From NCBI GenBank assembly GCA_022794265.1, contig JAAWEK010000013.1, positions 62,001 through 126,000 on the forward strand: DNA of 64,000 nt, in the 5' to 3' direction. The notes below the pieces were generated by a model. That model was given only the letters and a program-made list of their open reading frames with translations, did no database searches and was not told the origin of the DNA. The position numbers and the translations under genes are program-made. Origin of the DNA: Lachnospiraceae bacterium (lineage in GTDB: Bacteria; Bacillota; Clostridia; Lachnospirales; Lachnospiraceae). Positions 8,693 through 18,066 of this stretch are shown piece by piece (the first letter of the stretch is position 1; each line of letters begins with the position of its first letter).

Positions 8693-10462
8693 ATGAAGGA
8701 GAAATGTATTATTTTTGGAGCTTCCCAATATGGAAACAGGGCATATAGTATATTGACTGAAAAATATGAAATTATAGGTTTTGCAGATAATGATTCAAAA
8801 AAATGGGGAAAAGAATTCTGCGGAAAAACCGTATACAGGCCTGAACAATTGAAAGATATGGAAGGTATTCAGGTAATCATTGCCAGCCAGTATTATTCCG
8901 CTATTAACACTCAGTTATATGGCATGGGATTGAAAAACGTAAAAGTGTTTTATTACTGTGGAAATATACAGCATGACAGTATGGATAGGAAAGAATATAG
9001 GTTATATTCATTATCTGATAAAAAAATATTTGATACTTGTATTTTTGATAAGAATTTGGCAAAAAAAATAAACAGTGATTTTTCTGAAAATTATAATCTG
9101 AAGAATGGTGCTGATAGAAAAAAAGTATTGTTTTGTGCATATATTTTTCCACCGTTGGCAGGTTCCGGTGTACAACGTTCTTTAAAATTTGTAAAATATC
9201 TAAAAAAGTCAGGATATGAACCAGTTGTGCTGACTGTGGGAAAACATAATCATGAAATTGAAGAAGATTTTAGTTTATTAAATGAAATAGATGGAGTCCG
9301 GATTATTAGAATTGATAATACGAATTTTTTACCAGAGGCTTTATCAAAGGAAGAACAGCAGGAAATATTTAATTTATATGCAGGAGTTGTTCAGAGTGAA
9401 GAGTGGATAAATAATTACAAAGAAATGATTAGAAATGATAACTGCTCCAGATTAATTCCGGATAATAAGATATGCTGGGTGAATGAATGTTTAAAACAAA
9501 TTGAGAAATGTTTAAATTTATCGGAAATAGATATTATATACACCACGGGAGCTCCGTTCAGCAGTTATTTTTTGGGATATTACCTGAAACGTAAATATGG
9601 AATTAAGTGGGTCCAGGATTACAGAGACCCATGGGGAACAAGTGATTATTATAATGAAAATTACTACAAAAATGAGTACAATACTATAAATTTACAACAA
9701 CAGTTAGAGAGGGAACTGATAAAAGAATCGGATGCGGTAGTTGTAGCCTCAAAAGCATATGTGGAAGATTTTGTAAAGAAATATGAAGTGGACAGGGAAA
9801 AGATAACAGAAATTACAAATGGATTTGATGAAACGGATTTTAGAGATATTGAGGTGCCGGAAGAAAAGAATGATAAATTTACATTGTGTTTTAATGGTGC
9901 GCTTTATGGAAACAGAACACCGCTAAACCTGTTAAAGATAATAAATAACCTGATTGAAGAAAATATGGTAAATCAAAACGAAATCACATGGATATTCAAT
10001 GGAACGATTGAAAAAAAATGGAGAAATGAGTTAGAGCAAAATGATAAATTTAATATTGTACATTATAACGGTTATTTAAATCATCAGCAAAGCATAAAAG
10101 AGGCCATAAAAGCAGATATGCTTATTTTGTACGGTCTAGAGGGAAGAGGTGTTCCGAATGGCGTTTCGGCCGGCTATCCGGGAAAAGTATTTGAATATAT
10201 GAGAATGAGAAGAAAAATTTTATGTTTTTCGTCTAAAGGTTCAATATTAGAAGAACTTCTGACCAGAACAAAAACCGGACAGAATTTTGATTATGATGAC
10301 TTAGAAGGAATCTCTCAATATTTATTAGATAATTATACTCTGTGGAAAAATGGTGAGAGGCAGATTTGTGGAGATGACACTGTAATTCAAAGATATAGCA
10401 GGGAATATACTACCAATCAGCTTATAAAAGTTTTTTATAGAATATTAAAGGGAACGCCATGA
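8693..10462 (+). CDS. GT4 glycosyltransferase with N-terminal Rossmann module
   Basis: 589 residues. Residues 1-105 repeat the PglD_N-like module (CIIFGASQYGNRAY, IIGFADNDSKKWG, VYRPEQLK, VIIASQYY). From residue 140 it is a clear GT-B/GT4 enzyme: VLFCAYIFPPLAGSGVQRSL (acceptor-side loop), WVQDYRDPWG, VVVASKAYVEDF, ITNGFDETDF, FTLCFNGALYGNRTP and GYPGKVFEYMRMRRKILCF. CAGGAGG is well placed before the ATG. The same N-terminal module on three consecutive transferases suggests that it binds a shared ligand or partner rather than taking part in each transfer. Confidence 0.7.
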   Translation: MKEKCIIFGASQYGNRAYSILTEKYEIIGFADNDSKKWGKEFCGKTVYRPEQLKDMEGIQVIIASQYYSAINTQLYGMGLKNVKVFYYCGNIQHDSMDRKEYRLYSLSDKKIFDTCIFDKNLAKKINSDFSENYNLKNGADRKKVLFCAYIFPPLAGSGVQRSLKFVKYLKKSGYEPVVLTVGKHNHEIEEDFSLLNEIDGVRIIRIDNTNFLPEALSKEEQQEIFNLYAGVVQSEEWINNYKEMIRNDNCSRLIPDNKICWVNECLKQIEKCLNLSEIDIIYTTGAPFSSYFLGYYLKRKYGIKWVQDYRDPWGTSDYYNENYYKNEYNTINLQQQLERELIKESDAVVVASKAYVEDFVKKYEVDREKITEITNGFDETDFRDIEVPEEKNDKFTLCFNGALYGNRTPLNLLKIINNLIEENMVNQNEITWIFNGTIEKKWRNELEQNDKFNIVHYNGYLNHQQSIKEAIKADMLILYGLEGRGVPNGVSAGYPGKVFEYMRMRRKILCFSSKGSILEELLTRTKTGQNFDYDDLEGISQYLLDNYTLWKNGERQICGDDTVIQRYSREYTTNQLIKVFYRILKGTP

Positions 10463-10504
10463 TTTTAAACAGAATGCCGGATGGAAAAGACAGAAAGGAC
10501 TGAT

Positions 10505-13500
10505 ATGGTGGACAATAAAATATTTCAAAAAAATTTACAGGCACTGGCGGATATTTTTCCTAAAATGGTACAGCAGATTGCAGATTATCTGGAAGGATAT
10601 AATCCGGAAAACGGCAATGCCAATGTTGATAGCTCTGTAAATGGAGAATCGATTATTTTTGTGAATGAAAATGGACGTAACTGGTACTTAAACAGCAGAT
10701 ACAATGTTGCAGAAAGTTCTCGAAAGTGGGCGGAACAGTATAAAGATAAAAACAGACTTGCAGTATTTGTTTTATATGGTTTATCTGACGGAAGTCATAT
10801 CAGAGAACTTTTAAAGAATACATGTGAAACAAATTTTATATTAGTGTATGAGCCTAATATTGATATATTTATGAAAACCCTTGTCAATATAGATATCTCA
10901 GATTTGATATATAGTCAAAGAATAGTTATATCCGTAAATAATTTAAATATTGAAGCTGCTCATGAATTTGTAACAGCGGCAATTGATTACAGTAAAATCC
11001 GATTGGTGGAGTATGGAAGTCTTCCGAATTATAACAGTATTTATCCGGAAGGCTGGGTAGAATTAATCCGTCTTGTGAAGAATGCAGTGGAGGTTCTTGT
11101 CTTAGATAGAAATACCCAGATAAGTTTTTCACATGAATTTATCACAAATATGTTATCGAGTTTTGACGATTTGCCGGAACAATATGTGATTAACCAATTA
11201 AAAGAAAAATTCGATACCTGTGATTTATCAGATATTCCTGCAATCATAGTATCGGCAGGTCCGTCATTGGATAAAAATATATCTGAACTGAAAAAAGCGG
11301 AGGGAAAAGCATTTATTATTGTAGCAGATACGGCCATGAAATCTGTACTAAATGCGGGTATAATACCAGATCTGATAATGACGGTAGACCCTCATAAACA
11401 GCCATATTTGTTTGCTCATAGTCAAATGATTTATTTACCAATGGTAGTATGCCCGCAGTCAAATAAAAAATTATGGGTGCTTCATTCGGGAAAAAGATTT
11501 TATTTTGTTGATGATAAATCATATATCAGTGATTTATATATGAGATATGCACATATGGAAGTATCACCGCTAGAGACAGGAGGATCAGTTGCGAATAATT
11601 GCTTTTCATTGGCACAATACTGTGGTTTTAAAACAATTATCCTGATTGGACAGGATCTGGCATACACAAATAATAAAAAACATGCAGTTGCAGCATTTAA
11701 CGGGGCAGATTTTGATAAAGTGAAATCTGATGAAAAATACATTGAGGTTGAAGATATCTTTGGTGGGAAAATACTGACCAACAAAGGGATGGAAGCGTAT
11801 TTGAAGTGGTTTGAAAAACAGATATTACGATACCCTGAATTAAAAGTAATTGATGCTACAGAAGGTGGAGCAAAGATTCACGGCAGTGAGATTATTTCTT
11901 TAAAAGAGGTGATAGAGCGGGAATGTGTTAAATCATTGGATATTAAAGGAATGATTGAAAGTATTTCACCAATATTTGATGATTCTGCAAAAAAAGCTAT
12001 TTATAAGGAATATGCGGAATTGCCGGAAGCTTTGTCAGAATTTAAGAAGAAGATTAATTTGGGAATCAGAGATTATGATAAATTATACGAATTATTCCGA
12101 AAAAATAAAACAGGATCCAAAGAATATGAAAAGTGTCTGAAGGGAATTGAACAGATTAATTATGATGTTGAACATGTCCCGTTTATGGAGCTGGCAGCAA
12201 TCTATAACAGGAAAACAGAATATGAGATTCAGGGAACAATGAACGATGAGCGTGAAGATCAGATGGATGAAATCAGGTGCATTGTAGAGGCGGGGAAAAA
12301 ACTGTTGAATTCATATAAAGACGCCATTGATCAATTGATAGAGGATTTGGAGGAAAAAAGGAGGATCAGTATGCGTGAATTATATGAAAGTTTATCGCGT
12401 GTCCGTTTTTATATGAGCAGGGTGGTTTATCATTATAGAATGGATGATTTTTTAAACGGAAATTTGGGATTTCGAAATTTTATTAATTCATTAACAGAAG
12501 TAATTGATTTGGTCAGATTGCATGAAAATTCCGGAAACAAGTTGTTTGAAATAGATTTTGATATTTTCAATTCCATGTTACAAGATATTTTATATGCACA
12601 GGAGAACAAGGATTATCTTTATGTTGCAGATTTAATGGAAGAGAAATATATATCTTATATAAACGGATTGACAATGAGTTTAATAGAACAAGGATTAGTG
12701 CCGTTTGAGGAATATGAGAGGGAGAATCTGGAAGCACTTAGGGAAAGATATCCGGAATTATTGAATGAATTATCCTCGATTGAGTTTATAGATGAAAATA
12801 AATATCAGATGATTATTACATATTCCGGAGGCATAGCTGTAAGAATTAATTCTCAGATAACATATGAAGGAACCATAGACCCGTATGTTGAATCGCTGCA
12901 GAAATTTGAGAATAGTTTAGAACAGGGTATTCAGGAATATACAATTGTCGGATTGAATTTTTGCTGGGTACAGGCAATTCAGCATTTGGATCCTGAAAAG
13001 GAGATTTATATATTTGAACATGATATTAATCTGTTTAAAATATTTTTTAAATTTCGAAAATTGTGTAACGTTATTTCTGCGAAGAATATACATTTGATTT
13101 ATGATAAGGATTTTTCAAAATTATCTGGACATCTAAAGAATTTAAAAGGAAAATTATTGATTCATCAGCCGTGTATCACCAATATAGAAAATCAGGATTT
13201 AAGAAAAACATTAGAGCTTGCCTTTACATCTATTAATTCTATATTGAGTCAGAAAAAACTGTTGGAAAAGAATTTTTTAGATAATTTGCTTTTGGGAACA
13301 CGAATAATAGATGAAATAAAAAATAATCTGAGAGGGAAAGATATAATTTATATCGCAGGTGGTCCGTCTCTGGATAATGATATAGAGGTTTTGCAGGCAG
13401 TAGCAAAAGAAAATCGTTATTTAATAATGGCAGCAGGTACGGTTGCAAAAAAGCTGTTAAAAAATAATATTATACCGCATTATATTCTTTTATCAGATCC

Positions 13501-14038
13501 TAAAAGTTCTATTATTGAGCAGATAAGGGATATAGATGAGAGGATTATGAAACGGGTTTGCTTATTGTATTTGTCCACAGTGTCTTCCTCTGTTATAGAA
13601 TATTGGAAGGGAGAAAAATATATGCTTCTACAGATGGATTTTGATAAAGCTGAAACATATGCAGCAAATATCGGAGCTGAATTGTTTGAATCCGGAGGTT
13701 CAGTTTCTACCCTTGCAGTAGATATGGCAATACGTATGGAATGTAATAGTCTGATTTGTGTAGGATTGGATCTGGCTTATACCAATGATAAAATTCATGC
13801 CAGTAACTGTAAAGAACTGGAGGAAGATGAAATGGGGAAATTAAATGATGTTTTGTCAGTTTCTTCCGTAGATGGTTCTATAATAAAGACAGCAAAGGTA
13901 TATGAAATTTACCGGAAGTTTATAGAATCCAGGATTGCCCGCCCGGATGTGAAAATGAATATCTATAATACTGCAAAGGGAGCTTATATAAAGGGTATGA
14001 AACATGAGAATCTGGAGGATTTGATATGCAGAAAATAG
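10505..14038 (+). CDS. Tandem Maf (motility-associated factor) glycosyltransferase, two DUF115 units
   Basis: Maf proteins move nonulosonic acids such as pseudaminic acid from CMP donors to Ser/Thr of flagellin in the cytoplasm. This one has 1177 residues and holds the family architecture twice. Unit 1: an N-terminal domain (about 20-240) and an MptE-like DUF115 domain (about 245-470) with IIVSAGPSLDKNISEL, PDLIMTVDPH, ETGGSVANN and LIGQDLAYTNNKKHA. Unit 2: the same order from about 735, with IIYIAGGPSLDNDIEVL near 945, PHYILLSDPKS, ESGGSVSTLA and CVGLDLAYTNDKIHA. A helical linker joins them. Normal Maf proteins have one unit of 600-700 residues. The ATG at 10505 is preferred (AAAGGA 5 bases upstream) over one at 10481. 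It overlaps the next gene by 13 bases. Confidence 0.85.
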   Translation: MVDNKIFQKNLQALADIFPKMVQQIADYLEGYNPENGNANVDSSVNGESIIFVNENGRNWYLNSRYNVAESSRKWAEQYKDKNRLAVFVLYGLSDGSHIRELLKNTCETNFILVYEPNIDIFMKTLVNIDISDLIYSQRIVISVNNLNIEAAHEFVTAAIDYSKIRLVEYGSLPNYNSIYPEGWVELIRLVKNAVEVLVLDRNTQISFSHEFITNMLSSFDDLPEQYVINQLKEKFDTCDLSDIPAIIVSAGPSLDKNISELKKAEGKAFIIVADTAMKSVLNAGIIPDLIMTVDPHKQPYLFAHSQMIYLPMVVCPQSNKKLWVLHSGKRFYFVDDKSYISDLYMRYAHMEVSPLETGGSVANNCFSLAQYCGFKTIILIGQDLAYTNNKKHAVAAFNGADFDKVKSDEKYIEVEDIFGGKILTNKGMEAYLKWFEKQILRYPELKVIDATEGGAKIHGSEIISLKEVIERECVKSLDIKGMIESISPIFDDSAKKAIYKEYAELPEALSEFKKKINLGIRDYDKLYELFRKNKTGSKEYEKCLKGIEQINYDVEHVPFMELAAIYNRKTEYEIQGTMNDEREDQMDEIRCIVEAGKKLLNSYKDAIDQLIEDLEEKRRISMRELYESLSRVRFYMSRVVYHYRMDDFLNGNLGFRNFINSLTEVIDLVRLHENSGNKLFEIDFDIFNSMLQDILYAQENKDYLYVADLMEEKYISYINGLTMSLIEQGLVPFEEYERENLEALRERYPELLNELSSIEFIDENKYQMIITYSGGIAVRINSQITYEGTIDPYVESLQKFENSLEQGIQEYTIVGLNFCWVQAIQHLDPEKEIYIFEHDINLFKIFFKFRKLCNVISAKNIHLIYDKDFSKLSGHLKNLKGKLLIHQPCITNIENQDLRKTLELAFTSINSILSQKKLLEKNFLDNLLLGTRIIDEIKNNLRGKDIIYIAGGPSLDNDIEVLQAVAKENRYLIMAAGTVAKKLLKNNIIPHYILLSDPKSSIIEQIRDIDERIMKRVCLLYLSTVSSSVIEYWKGEKYMLLQMDFDKAETYAANIGAELFESGGSVSTLAVDMAIRMECNSLICVGLDLAYTNDKIHASNCKELEEDEMGKLNDVLSVSSVDGSIIKTAKVYEIYRKFIESRIARPDVKMNIYNTAKGAYIKGMKHENLEDLICRK

Positions 14039-14364
14039 CTGAAAAGGTCAGAAGCGTTTTGGCAGAGATAGACAGTATTTATGAAATGCTGTGCCAAAAT
14101 AATACAAATCCTGCAATGAAGGCTATTAGTCAGATTATGCCGGAGTTAAATGAGATTATTATGAAATTGATATCAGAGATTCCGTATTACCGGCAGTTAG
14201 GAGTGGATTTGCCAGAAGATGTAATCTTAGCACAACTGCAGAATCTTTTAGAAGCATTTGAACAAAGCGATATGGTAATGCTGGCAGATACGTTGAAGTA
14301 TGAACTGACAAATACATTACAGGTATATGATGAGATATTGATTCAACTGGAAGCAGAATCATAA
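14026..14364 (+). CDS. Small helical protein coupled to Maf
   Basis: 112 residues, predicted all-helical, acidic, with no known motif, signal peptide or membrane segment. It begins 13 bases before the Maf stop, so translation is probably coupled and the amount tied to Maf. GGAGG at about 14012 sits inside the Maf gene and is well placed before the ATG. Features include SIYEMLCQNNTNPAMKAISQ and a leucine-rich C-terminal helix. An accessory or chaperone-like partner of Maf, or a flagellin-binding adaptor, would fit the position; neither is shown by the sequence. Confidence 0.55.
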   Translation: MQKIAEKVRSVLAEIDSIYEMLCQNNTNPAMKAISQIMPELNEIIMKLISEIPYYRQLGVDLPEDVILAQLQNLLEAFEQSDMVMLADTLKYELTNTLQVYDEILIQLEAES

Positions 14365-14399
14365 TAAAAATATTAATTATACAGAAAATGAGGGATAGA

Positions 14400-15827
14400 A
14401 TGACATCAGAAGAGTTGATAGAAAAGTTTTTAGAGATAGAGAATAGAAATCATTTTTTTGATTTAAAAATAGGTAATATAAAAATCTGGATGTATATTCG
14501 GTTTGATGTTTATACTTCATTGATGGAAAATTATGGATTATTTAATAGAAATATCTCTGTTGATGGAAAATTCGACGACCGAATGGATATTATGGAATTG
14601 ATAAAGCGTATGACAGTAAAAAATCAATTTTTTTTAAGAAAGAAGGAAGTTTTGATTTTCAGCTTTATCAGAAAAGTTAAGGAAAATGGCAAATATAAAT
14701 GTGGATTTACAGATTTGCTTGCTGAAAACATTGATAATTCATATTATACGTTTGATATGATGAATGATGGCTTCTTTTATTTTCCAAGGAGTATTTCAGG
14801 TATAAAGAATTTTGATATCAGTTCATTTAAGGCATTGTGTTCCAAAAAGGATAAAGTAGTATTTGACGGACGTTTATTAGAAGATAAAATATACTGTTTG
14901 CTGGAAGAAAGCTTTGAAAATGCATTGACAACGAAGCAAAAAATAAAAATAAATACAAATTTAGTCAATATTTTGAATGAAAGAAGTTATTTTAGAAGTT
15001 ATTATCGTTTTATACTGAGAAAAATAAAGCCGAAAGTAATTGTAATTGTATGTTACTATGATTTTAGAATGATGATATTATGCGAAGTGGCCAAAGAATT
15101 GGACATACCCGTGATTGAGCTGCAGCATGGGGTTATTGGAAAAGAACATATATCATACAATTTCAAAAAAAAGAGAAATTTAAGAAATTTTCCGGATTAT
15201 ATTTTTACATTTAGTCAGGAAGATAAGAATACTACCAGATTTCCAATAAGAGATGACAGGATTTATGCTGTTGGTTACCCGGAAATGGAAAATAAAATAA
15301 AAAAATATGAAAAGTTTAGTTTAAAAAAACACAAAAAGAAAAAGATATTATTTATTTCACAGAGTATTAAAGAAATATTTGAATATGCAGCAGAATTATC
15401 AAAAAGGGTAGATTTAGAAAAATTCGAAATAATTGTAAAATTACATCCAAGGGAGTTTGGAAATTGGAGAAAAGAGTTTGGCAGTTTGTTAAATAATACA
15501 ACTATTACAATTATTGATAATATCGACAGGGATATTTATTTTTATCTTGCACAGGCCGATTATGTGGTTGGTATTTTTTCCACAGTTTTATTGGAAGCAA
15601 CGATGTTTGATACCAATATAGTAATTATTAAGAAAGCTTCTTATACATATATGAAAAAATTATATGAAAATGATATGGCGGTATTGATTGACAGTGTAGA
15701 TGAATTGCACAGGATTGTTGTAAATAACATACAAACCAGTAATTCTGCAAAAACGTATTTTGAGAAAAATAGTATTATTAAAATGAAATCTGCAATCCAG
15801 GAGATTATAAGAAAGGATGAAAATTAA
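14400..15827 (+). CDS. Capsule/CDP-glycerol-transferase-like GT-B protein
   Basis: 475 residues. The C-terminal two-thirds resemble the group of retaining GT-B enzymes that includes capsule Kdo-transferases, polysialyltransferases and CDP-glycerol glycerophosphotransferases. Visible marks are VIVIVCYYDFRMM, IPVIELQHGVIGKEH, IYAVGYPEMENK, IIVKLHPREF and ADYVVGIFSTVLLEATMF. The LHPRE and S-T-V-L-LE segments are the usual donor-phosphate binding positions. The N-terminal 190 residues are unrecognised. An ATG at 14388 is in frame but only the one at 14400 has a plausible GAGGG before it. A CMP- or CDP-linked donor is likely from the family and from the CMP/CDP-forming enzymes nearby. Confidence 0.55.
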   Translation: MTSEELIEKFLEIENRNHFFDLKIGNIKIWMYIRFDVYTSLMENYGLFNRNISVDGKFDDRMDIMELIKRMTVKNQFFLRKKEVLIFSFIRKVKENGKYKCGFTDLLAENIDNSYYTFDMMNDGFFYFPRSISGIKNFDISSFKALCSKKDKVVFDGRLLEDKIYCLLEESFENALTTKQKIKINTNLVNILNERSYFRSYYRFILRKIKPKVIVIVCYYDFRMMILCEVAKELDIPVIELQHGVIGKEHISYNFKKKRNLRNFPDYIFTFSQEDKNTTRFPIRDDRIYAVGYPEMENKIKKYEKFSLKKHKKKKILFISQSIKEIFEYAAELSKRVDLEKFEIIVKLHPREFGNWRKEFGSLLNNTTITIIDNIDRDIYFYLAQADYVVGIFSTVLLEATMFDTNIVIIKKASYTYMKKLYENDMAVLIDSVDELHRIVVNNIQTSNSAKTYFEKNSIIKMKSAIQEIIRKDEN

Positions 15828-15828
15828 C

Positions 15829-16326
15829 ATGAAAGTAAAAAAAATTATAAAACCAGTAACAGAATGTTTATTTTTATCGGCTGTAGTTTTTGGAATATAT
15901 GGTTATGCTACCAAAGCTAAAGCAAAAGAAAGTTTATTATTGAAAAGATATAAAAAATACTATGGAGTAACTTCATCATGGCTGTTAAAGAATTTATCAA
16001 ATGAGGATTCCATTAAGAAATATTTAGAATCGTCCGGTTATAACAAAATTGCAGTATACGGAATGGGAAGTATTGCAGAACTGTTAAGTAAACAGTTTGA
16101 ACAGTATACCGATATGGAAATAAAATATTATATTGACAGAAACGGCAGGGAATTGGTATACGGACTGAACGGACTGGAAGTTGTTGATATTGACGGAATG
16201 GCTGGAATGGAAGAAGTGGATTTGGTAATTGTTACAGCGGTTGCGGATTATGATGATATCTTAGGAGAAATAAGAAAAAAATATAAGTCTTTGAAAGTAG
16301 TTTCGCTGGAAGAAATCATTAATTAG
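15829..16326 (+). CDS. Membrane-anchored stand-alone Rossmann module
   Basis: 165 residues from the ATG at 15829, one base after the previous stop; an in-frame ATG at 15817 would overlap that stop. One probable membrane helix lies near the N-terminus (CLFLSAVVFGIYGYA), then a linker, then the same PglD_N-like Rossmann module seen on neighbouring transferases (KIAVYGMGSIAEL, YYIDRNGRELVYG, VDLVIVTAV). No catalytic domain follows. It may tether glycan enzymes to the membrane or sense a nucleotide sugar; this is inference. The gene shows that the module can exist alone and is not just an enzyme extension. Confidence 0.5.
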   Translation: MKVKKIIKPVTECLFLSAVVFGIYGYATKAKAKESLLLKRYKKYYGVTSSWLLKNLSNEDSIKKYLESSGYNKIAVYGMGSIAELLSKQFEQYTDMEIKYYIDRNGRELVYGLNGLEVVDIDGMAGMEEVDLVIVTAVADYDDILGEIRKKYKSLKVVSLEEIIN

Positions 16327-16397
16327 TGTTTGAAGTTAAATTTCCATATGGGAAGTTTGGCAGACAGATTGGTGAATCCCATAGAGATGAGGTTGAA

Positions 16398-18020
16398 ATG
16401 AAAAAAATATTGGCAGTGATTCCGGCCAGGGCCGGTTCAAAAGGAATACCCAAGAAAAATACAAGAATGATGGCCGGAAAGCCTTTAATAGGTTATGCCA
16501 TTGAAAATGCATTAAATTCAAAATGGATTACAGACATTGCAGTTTCAACGGATGCCGAAGAGGTAAAGGCAGTGGCAGCAAAATATAATGTAGAAATCAT
16601 CGACAGACCGGCATATTTGTGTGAGGATGATGTGACTTTAGACAGTGTTGTGTTCCATACATATAGTATAATGAAACAGACAAAAGATTATGACATCATA
16701 ATAACCTTGCAGCCGACCTCGCCATTGTTGAAAGTTGAAACATTGGATGCAGCGATACAGGCGCATATTGAAAAAGGACTGGATACAACCATAGCTGTGG
16801 TAAATAAGCCCCATCTTGCATGGGGAAAGGAGCAGGGCGTAATTGTTCCGTTATATGAAAAAAGAGTCAATAGACAGTATTTACCGCCTCATTACAGTGA
16901 AACGGGTGCCTTTCTTATTACAAATTCCCGGTTTGTAACGGAGCAAAACCGGTTTGGGAATAAAGTCAGTGTTTTTGAAATGAGTGAGAATGAGTCCATA
17001 GATATAGATAACAGACAGGATTGGGTGCTGGCGGAAGCAGAGTTGAGTAAGAAGAAAATTATCTTCAGAGTAGACGGATATAAAGAAATTGGATTAGGAC
17101 ATGTATACAGGGTTTTACAGATAGCTTATAATTTAACGGAACATGAGGTGCTATTTGTACTTAATTCGAAAAGTGATTTAGGAATTAATAAAATCAGTAA
17201 TAGTTTTTTTAAATATGAGATTATCAATTCAGATGAGGAAATTATAGATATAGTAAAGCGGGAAAATGCACAGATTCTTGTCAATGATATATTAGATACG
17301 CAGAAAGAATATATGGAATTGATAAAAGAAACCGGAATAAGAGTTGTAAATTTTGAAGATTTGGGAGAGGGCAGATTATATGCAGATGCAGTAATAAATG
17401 CATTGTATGAGACGGAAGAGGAGAAAAATGTATATTGCGGGGAAAAGTATTACTGTGTTCGGGATGAGTTTATACTTTACAATGAAAAAAAATTTAATGA
17501 AAAAGTAAATAACGTACTGATTGTTTTTGGAGGAACAGATCCTGAAAATCTTACCATGAAAACAATTGAGGCAATTGAAAAGACTGGCTATAAGGAGATT
17601 GAATACACGTGTATACTGGGTATGGGTTACGGTGATGAATCTCCATTAATGGAAAAAATAAAGAATATGGATTATAATATTCAAATACTAAGAAATGTAA
17701 GTAATATTGCCGAATATATGTATAAGGCAGATATTGCGATTTCTTCTCAGGGAAGAACTATGTATGAGCTGGCGTGCATGAGAGTTCCAACCATCGTTAT
17801 TGCGCAGAATAGAAGAGAGCAGGCGCATATCTTTGGAGATATAGCAAACGGATTTATTAACCTGGGATTAGGAACGGAAATAGATGAAAAAACCATAGCA
17901 GAAACGCTGCTTTGGCTAATTAAGAGCGATGTAATGAGAAAAAATTTATATAATCGAATGAAAAATAAGAATCTTATGCAGGGAATTAGCAGAGTCAAGA
18001 AAATAATTCTGGGAGAATGA
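16398..18020 (+). CDS. Bifunctional NeuA-type CMP-nonulosonate synthetase / PseG-type hydrolase
   Basis: 540 residues, a fusion. Residues 1-230 are an acylneuraminate cytidylyltransferase: ILAVIPARAGSKGIPKKN (CTP loop), KPLIGYAIENA, ITLQPTSPLL, ETGAFLITN and ESIDIDNRQDW. Residues 235-540 are PseG/SpsG-like, the hydrolase that removes UDP from a 2,4-diamino sugar: IIFRVDGYKEIGLGHVYRVL with the catalytic-type His, then VLIVFGGTDPENLT and ISSQGRTMYELACMRVPTI. So the step before and the step after the NeuB-type condensation are joined in one chain, and the NeuB homologue is the next gene. ATG 16398 with GAGG 5 bases upstream is chosen over an upstream GTG at 16326. Whether the product is a Leg-, Pse- or other-type acid is open. 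Confidence 0.82.
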   Translation: MKKILAVIPARAGSKGIPKKNTRMMAGKPLIGYAIENALNSKWITDIAVSTDAEEVKAVAAKYNVEIIDRPAYLCEDDVTLDSVVFHTYSIMKQTKDYDIIITLQPTSPLLKVETLDAAIQAHIEKGLDTTIAVVNKPHLAWGKEQGVIVPLYEKRVNRQYLPPHYSETGAFLITNSRFVTEQNRFGNKVSVFEMSENESIDIDNRQDWVLAEAELSKKKIIFRVDGYKEIGLGHVYRVLQIAYNLTEHEVLFVLNSKSDLGINKISNSFFKYEIINSDEEIIDIVKRENAQILVNDILDTQKEYMELIKETGIRVVNFEDLGEGRLYADAVINALYETEEEKNVYCGEKYYCVRDEFILYNEKKFNEKVNNVLIVFGGTDPENLTMKTIEAIEKTGYKEIEYTCILGMGYGDESPLMEKIKNMDYNIQILRNVSNIAEYMYKADIAISSQGRTMYELACMRVPTIVIAQNRREQAHIFGDIANGFINLGLGTEIDEKTIAETLLWLIKSDVMRKNLYNRMKNKNLMQGISRVKKIILGE

Positions 18021-18066
18021 GCGAAACCCCTGCTTTCAATGGGAAGAATGGAGGAAAGATGGATAT

